Below, piece by piece: positions 5,610 through 7,963 of a DNA stretch of 7,963 bases. The stretch is from positions 18,631-26,593 of the forward strand of contig JALNYR010000016.1 in assembly GCA_023229725.1 (NCBI GenBank), in the 5' to 3' direction. This stretch comes from Dehalococcoidia bacterium (GTDB lineage Bacteria; Chloroflexota; Dehalococcoidia; GIF9; AB-539-J10). Within the stretch, counting starts at the first letter, position 1. Each line of letters opens with the position of its first letter. The translations under genes and the position numbers were made by a program. A model generated the notes under the pieces. The model had not been told where the DNA came from. It saw only the letters and a program-made list of their open reading frames with translations, and did no database searches.

Positions 5610-5722
5610 TGTCGGAAAGTCTATGCCACCGGTGCGGTGCGCACAAACGCCGACCCGGCCACGCAGTTGTGTATAATCGGTGGCTGCGTGTGTCCGGCAG
5701 CAGGTCACACGGGAGGTCGCTC
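5610..5722. promoter_or_regulatory. Divergent promoter region between mutM and the nfn operon, TATAAT at 5672-5677
   Basis: A perfect TATAAT preceded by TGTG lies 46 bp upstream of the nfnA-like start on the plus strand. The best -35 at 16 nt spacing is CCGACC (5650-5655), a 3/6 match, so recognition would lean on the -10 or on an activator. No clear promoter for mutM was found in this gap. Confidence 0.55.
5711..5716 (+). promoter_or_regulatory. Ribosome binding site of the nfnA-like gene
   Basis: GGGAGG sits 6 nt before ATG 5723. It favours this start over a second in-frame ATG at 5729 and over the upstream in-frame ATG at 5609, whose extension would overlap the TATAAT box. Confidence 0.75.
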
Positions 5723-6568
5723 ATGTACATGATTCTCAGGCGCGAGGACCTGACTCCCACTATCCATCTCCTGGAAGTACAGGCGCCGCGCGTGGCGCGG
5801 AAGGCGCAGGCCGGCCAATTCGTTATCCTGCACCACGGGGCTGAAGGGGAGCGTATTCCTCTCACTATCGCCGACTGGAACAGGGACGCCGGCACGGTCA
5901 CAGTCGTGTTCATGGAGGTCGGCGCCAGTACGATGAAGTTCGCCCGACTCCAGGCCGGCGACGCGATTGACGACTTCGTGGGTCCGCTGGGAAAGCCCAC
6001 CGAGATCGAGAACTTCGGCACGGTGGTGTGTGTCGCCGGCGGGTTTGCCATCGCCACCATCGCCCCCATCGCCCGCGAGATGAAGGCGGCCGGGAATCGC
6101 GTGGTCTCAATCATGGGATTCCGGTCGAAAGACCTGGTCTTCTGGGAGAAACGGCTCGGGTCGTTCAGCGATGAGCTCATCGTGACGACGGACGATGGTT
6201 CGTACGGACGCAAGGGACTGGTGACGGAACCGCTCAAGGAACTGCTCGAAACGCGCACCGTGGGACGCGTCATCGCCATCGGTCCTACCATTATGATGAA
6301 GTTCTCTGCACTCACGTCGAAGCCATTTGGCGTCAAGACAATCGTCAGTCTCAATCCCATCATGGTGGACGGCACCGGCATGTGCGGTGCGTGCAGGGTC
6401 GAGGTCGGCGGAGAGACGAAGCTCGCGTGTGTGGACGGGCCGGATTTCGATGCGCACCGCGTCGACTGGGACCTTCTCATGAGTCGACAGCGGGCCTACC
6501 TGGCTCAGGAGAAGTCCTCAGTGGAGCGATTCCAGCACCACTGTCACGGAGGCGGACACTGTGGCTAA
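5723..6568 (+). CDS. nfnA: NfnA / SudB-like FAD and [2Fe-2S] subunit (NADH-dependent ferredoxin:NADP+ oxidoreductase or sulfide dehydrogenase)
   Basis: A 281-residue ferredoxin-NADP+ reductase-type protein. The FAD-binding domain (about 1-98) carries R44-I-P-L-T48, the family's R-x-P-L-T flavin motif. The NAD(H) domain (about 99-205) starts with V-A-G-G-F-A-I-A (104-111). A short iron-sulfur domain has D216, C221, C224 and C236, i.e. D-x4-C-x2-C-x11-C, the Asp plus three Cys pattern known for the [2Fe-2S] cluster of Pyrococcus sulfide dehydrogenase and NfnA. In Nfn complexes this subunit exchanges electrons with NADH and passes them to the large bifurcating subunit; it is cytoplasmic. The next gene encodes that large subunit and overlaps by 8 bp, so the pair is surely one operon. 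Odd points are Ala109 where relatives often have Gly, and a His/Cys-rich C-terminus (H272, H273, C274, H275, H279, C280). It could instead act with another electron acceptor; sequence alone cannot separate Nfn from Sud. Confidence 0.88.
   Translation: MYMILRREDLTPTIHLLEVQAPRVARKAQAGQFVILHHGAEGERIPLTIADWNRDAGTVTVVFMEVGASTMKFARLQAGDAIDDFVGPLGKPTEIENFGTVVCVAGGFAIATIAPIAREMKAAGNRVVSIMGFRSKDLVFWEKRLGSFSDELIVTTDDGSYGRKGLVTEPLKELLETRTVGRVIAIGPTIMMKFSALTSKPFGVKTIVSLNPIMVDGTGMCGACRVEVGGETKLACVDGPDFDAHRVDWDLLMSRQRAYLAQEKSSVERFQHHCHGGGHCG
6548..6552 (+). promoter_or_regulatory. Ribosome binding site of the nfnB-like gene, inside nfnA
   Basis: GGAGG lies 8 nt before the GTG at 6561. It supports the GTG start and translational coupling with the upstream gene, whose stop TAA is at 6566-6568. 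Confidence 0.8.
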
Positions 6569-7963
6569 GAAAGAGCTGAACCTCAACCGGGTCGAGATGC
6601 CGCGACAGGACCCGAAGGTCCGCGCGCACAATTACGACGAGGTCGCCCTCGGCTATTCCGGAGAGGATGCCGTCTCGGAGGCCAACCGCTGCCTGCAGTG
6701 CCCGAAGCCGTCCTGCAAGGGCGGCTGTCCCGTAAGCGTGCAGATACCGGAGTTCATCAAGGCGCTCCGCGAAGGGGATATGCCGGGCGCCGTGAAGGCG
6801 CTGAAAGAGAAGAACAGCCTGCCGTCGGTGTGCGGGCGCGTCTGCCCGCAGGAACAGCAGTGCGAGAAGTCGTGTGTCCTTTCGCGTCAGGGCGCTCCTG
6901 TGGCCATCGGCCGGCTGGAGCGCTACGTGGCCGATTGGGCGCTGCAACACTCCGGTGACGCTCCGGCGTCAGAGCATGTAGTCTCGAGCGGCAGGAAGGT
7001 CGCCGTGGTTGGCGCGGGCCCGGCAGGACTCACCTGCGCCGCCGACCTCGCGAAGGCGGGGCATGGCGTCACGCTGTTCGAAGCGCTCCATACCGCCGGA
7101 GGCGTGTTGAAGTACGGCATTCCGGAGTTCCGGCTTCCCAAGTCCATCGTGGAATCCGAGGTCAACTACGTCCGGTCGTTGGGCGTCGAACTTGTCCTCG
7201 ACAACGTGGTCGGCCGGACGGAGCTGGTGGATGACCTGTTCGGGGAGGGTTTCAATGCTGTCTTTCTCGCGCCCGGCGCCGGCGCGCCCATGTTCCTGAA
7301 CATACCGGGTGAGAATCTCAACAACGTCTATTCTGCCAACGAGTTCCTGACGAGGGTCAACCTTATGAAGGCGTACCGCTTTCCGGAGTACGACACGCCC
7401 ATCCGCGTCGGCAGACGCGTAGCTGTGTTCGGGGGCGGAAACGTGGCGATGGACTCCTCCCGCTGTGCTCTCCGACTTGGTGCGGACGTAGTCCACATCG
7501 TCTATCGGCGCTCGGAAGAGGAGATGCCTGCCCGCGCCGAAGAGCGCGAGAATGCGAAGGAAGAGGGCGTCGTGTTCAAGCTCCTCACCAACCCTCGACG
7601 ATTCATCGGCGATGACAAGGCCAACGTGAGCGGGGTGGAGTGCTACGAGATGGAACTGGGGGAGCCGGACGCGAGCGGGCGCAGGCGCCCCATCGTCAAG
7701 CCGGGCACGGAGTTCGTCCTGGATATCGACACGGCCATCATCGCACTGGGGACGCGGCCGAATCCCGTCATCCCGACGACTACCCCGAACCTTTCGCTCA
7801 CGAAAGAGGGAACCATTGCCACTGACCCCGAGACGGGCCGGACCAGCCGGAGCGGTGTGTGGTGCGGTGGCGACATGGCCACCGGTGCGGCGACGGTCAT
7901 CAGTGCTATGGGAGCGGGGAAGCGCGCCGCGGCCGACATCGACCGCTACCTGAAAGGGCAGTA
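6561..7963 (+). CDS. nfnB: NfnB / SudA-like large subunit (GltD-type FAD, two [4Fe-4S], NADPH-binding); last stop-codon base beyond window
   Basis: The window shows 467 codons and then TA, so the protein very likely ends exactly here with TAA or TAG one base outside; 467 residues is usual for the family. The N-terminal ferredoxin-like domain has two cysteine groups that bind [4Fe-4S] clusters: C44, C47, C52, C56 and C91, C95, C101, C105. A Rossmann FAD site follows (G-A-G-P-A-G, 151-156), then the NADPH site (G-G-G-N-V-A-M-D, 291-298, with Y-R-R at 315-317), then the closing FAD motif (G-G-D-M-A-T-G-A-A-T-V, 436-446). In NfnAB this subunit binds NADPH and the bifurcating FAD and reduces ferredoxin through its clusters. 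Proteins like this are often labelled glutamate synthase small subunit, but the coupled NfnA-like gene and absence of a GltB large subunit nearby favour Nfn/Sud. The GTG start has a good RBS and overlaps the nfnA stop. Confidence 0.9.
   Translation, partial: MAKKELNLNRVEMPRQDPKVRAHNYDEVALGYSGEDAVSEANRCLQCPKPSCKGGCPVSVQIPEFIKALREGDMPGAVKALKEKNSLPSVCGRVCPQEQQCEKSCVLSRQGAPVAIGRLERYVADWALQHSGDAPASEHVVSSGRKVAVVGAGPAGLTCAADLAKAGHGVTLFEALHTAGGVLKYGIPEFRLPKSIVESEVNYVRSLGVELVLDNVVGRTELVDDLFGEGFNAVFLAPGAGAPMFLNIPGENLNNVYSANEFLTRVNLMKAYRFPEYDTPIRVGRRVAVFGGGNVAMDSSRCALRLGADVVHIVYRRSEEEMPARAEERENAKEEGVVFKLLTNPRRFIGDDKANVSGVECYEMELGEPDASGRRRPIVKPGTEFVLDIDTAIIALGTRPNPVIPTTTPNLSLTKEGTIATDPETGRTSRSGVWCGGDMATGAATVISAMGAGKRAAADIDRYLKGQ

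Noticed and set aside
5609..5722. N-terminal 38-residue extension of the nfnA-like protein from an upstream in-frame ATG
   Set aside because: That stretch overlaps the TATAAT box and the mutM start, has no SD, and lacks family similarity; ATG 5723 has GGGAGG 6 nt upstream.
4981..6480. A 499-codon open frame on the minus strand
   Set aside because: It lies antisense to the nfnA-like gene and runs out of frame through mutM; its translation is low-complexity Ser/Arg/Thr-rich and both genes beneath it have strong family motifs. It is a high-GC shadow.
6561..7963. Glutamate synthase small subunit (gltD)
   Set aside because: The fold is shared, but the coupled NfnA/SudB-like gene and the lack of a gltB neighbour make NfnB/SudA the better label.

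Overview
The window is high-GC bacterial DNA with compact spacing, SD-led starts and sigma-70-like promoters. It carries no plasmid, phage or insertion-sequence genes. An NfnAB/sulfide-dehydrogenase pair suggests anaerobic or facultative metabolism. The large secreted protein built of CnaB/SdrD/PKD modules is a kind often seen in Chloroflexota (Dehalococcoidia-like) and other environmental lineages. The taxon is an inference only; no gene here fixes it.

Layout. (1) Positions 1-3315, minus strand: a 1105-residue N-terminal portion of a very large secreted modular protein that runs off the left edge. It has a signal peptide, an unrecognised ~210-residue domain, four prealbumin-like (CnaB/SpaA-type) repeats, an SdrD B-like domain, a beta-rich domain, two Ig/PKD-like repeats and the start of a PKD domain. 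(2) 3316-3889: a 574-bp gene-free stretch holding the surface gene's RBS, a possible minus-strand promoter, and several palindromes in its sigma-proximal half. (3) 3890-4480, minus: an ECF-type sigma factor with no visible anti-sigma partner. (4) 4481-4694: a divergent intergenic region ending in a good tRNA promoter. (5) 4695-4769, plus: a CAU-anticodon tRNA with encoded CCA and two unusual bases. (6) 4785-5609, minus: formamidopyrimidine-DNA glycosylase (mutM/fpg), convergent with the tRNA. (7) 5610-5722: a divergent promoter region with a TATAAT box. (8) 5723-7963, plus: a translationally coupled NfnA/NfnB-like pair (8-bp overlap); the second gene is complete except for the last base of its probable stop codon.

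How the parts may work together. The two flavoproteins should form a heterodimeric iron-sulfur transhydrogenase (NADH-dependent ferredoxin:NADP+ oxidoreductase, or sulfide dehydrogenase). Fpg is base-excision repair housekeeping. The sigma factor lies upstream of the surface-protein gene on the same strand, so they may be functionally linked, but this is only inferred from position. No clearly new multi-gene system is visible. The items most worth a second look are the modular surface protein with apparent isopeptide triads, the palindrome-rich intergenic region, the atypical tRNA, and the His/Cys-rich tail of the NfnA homologue.
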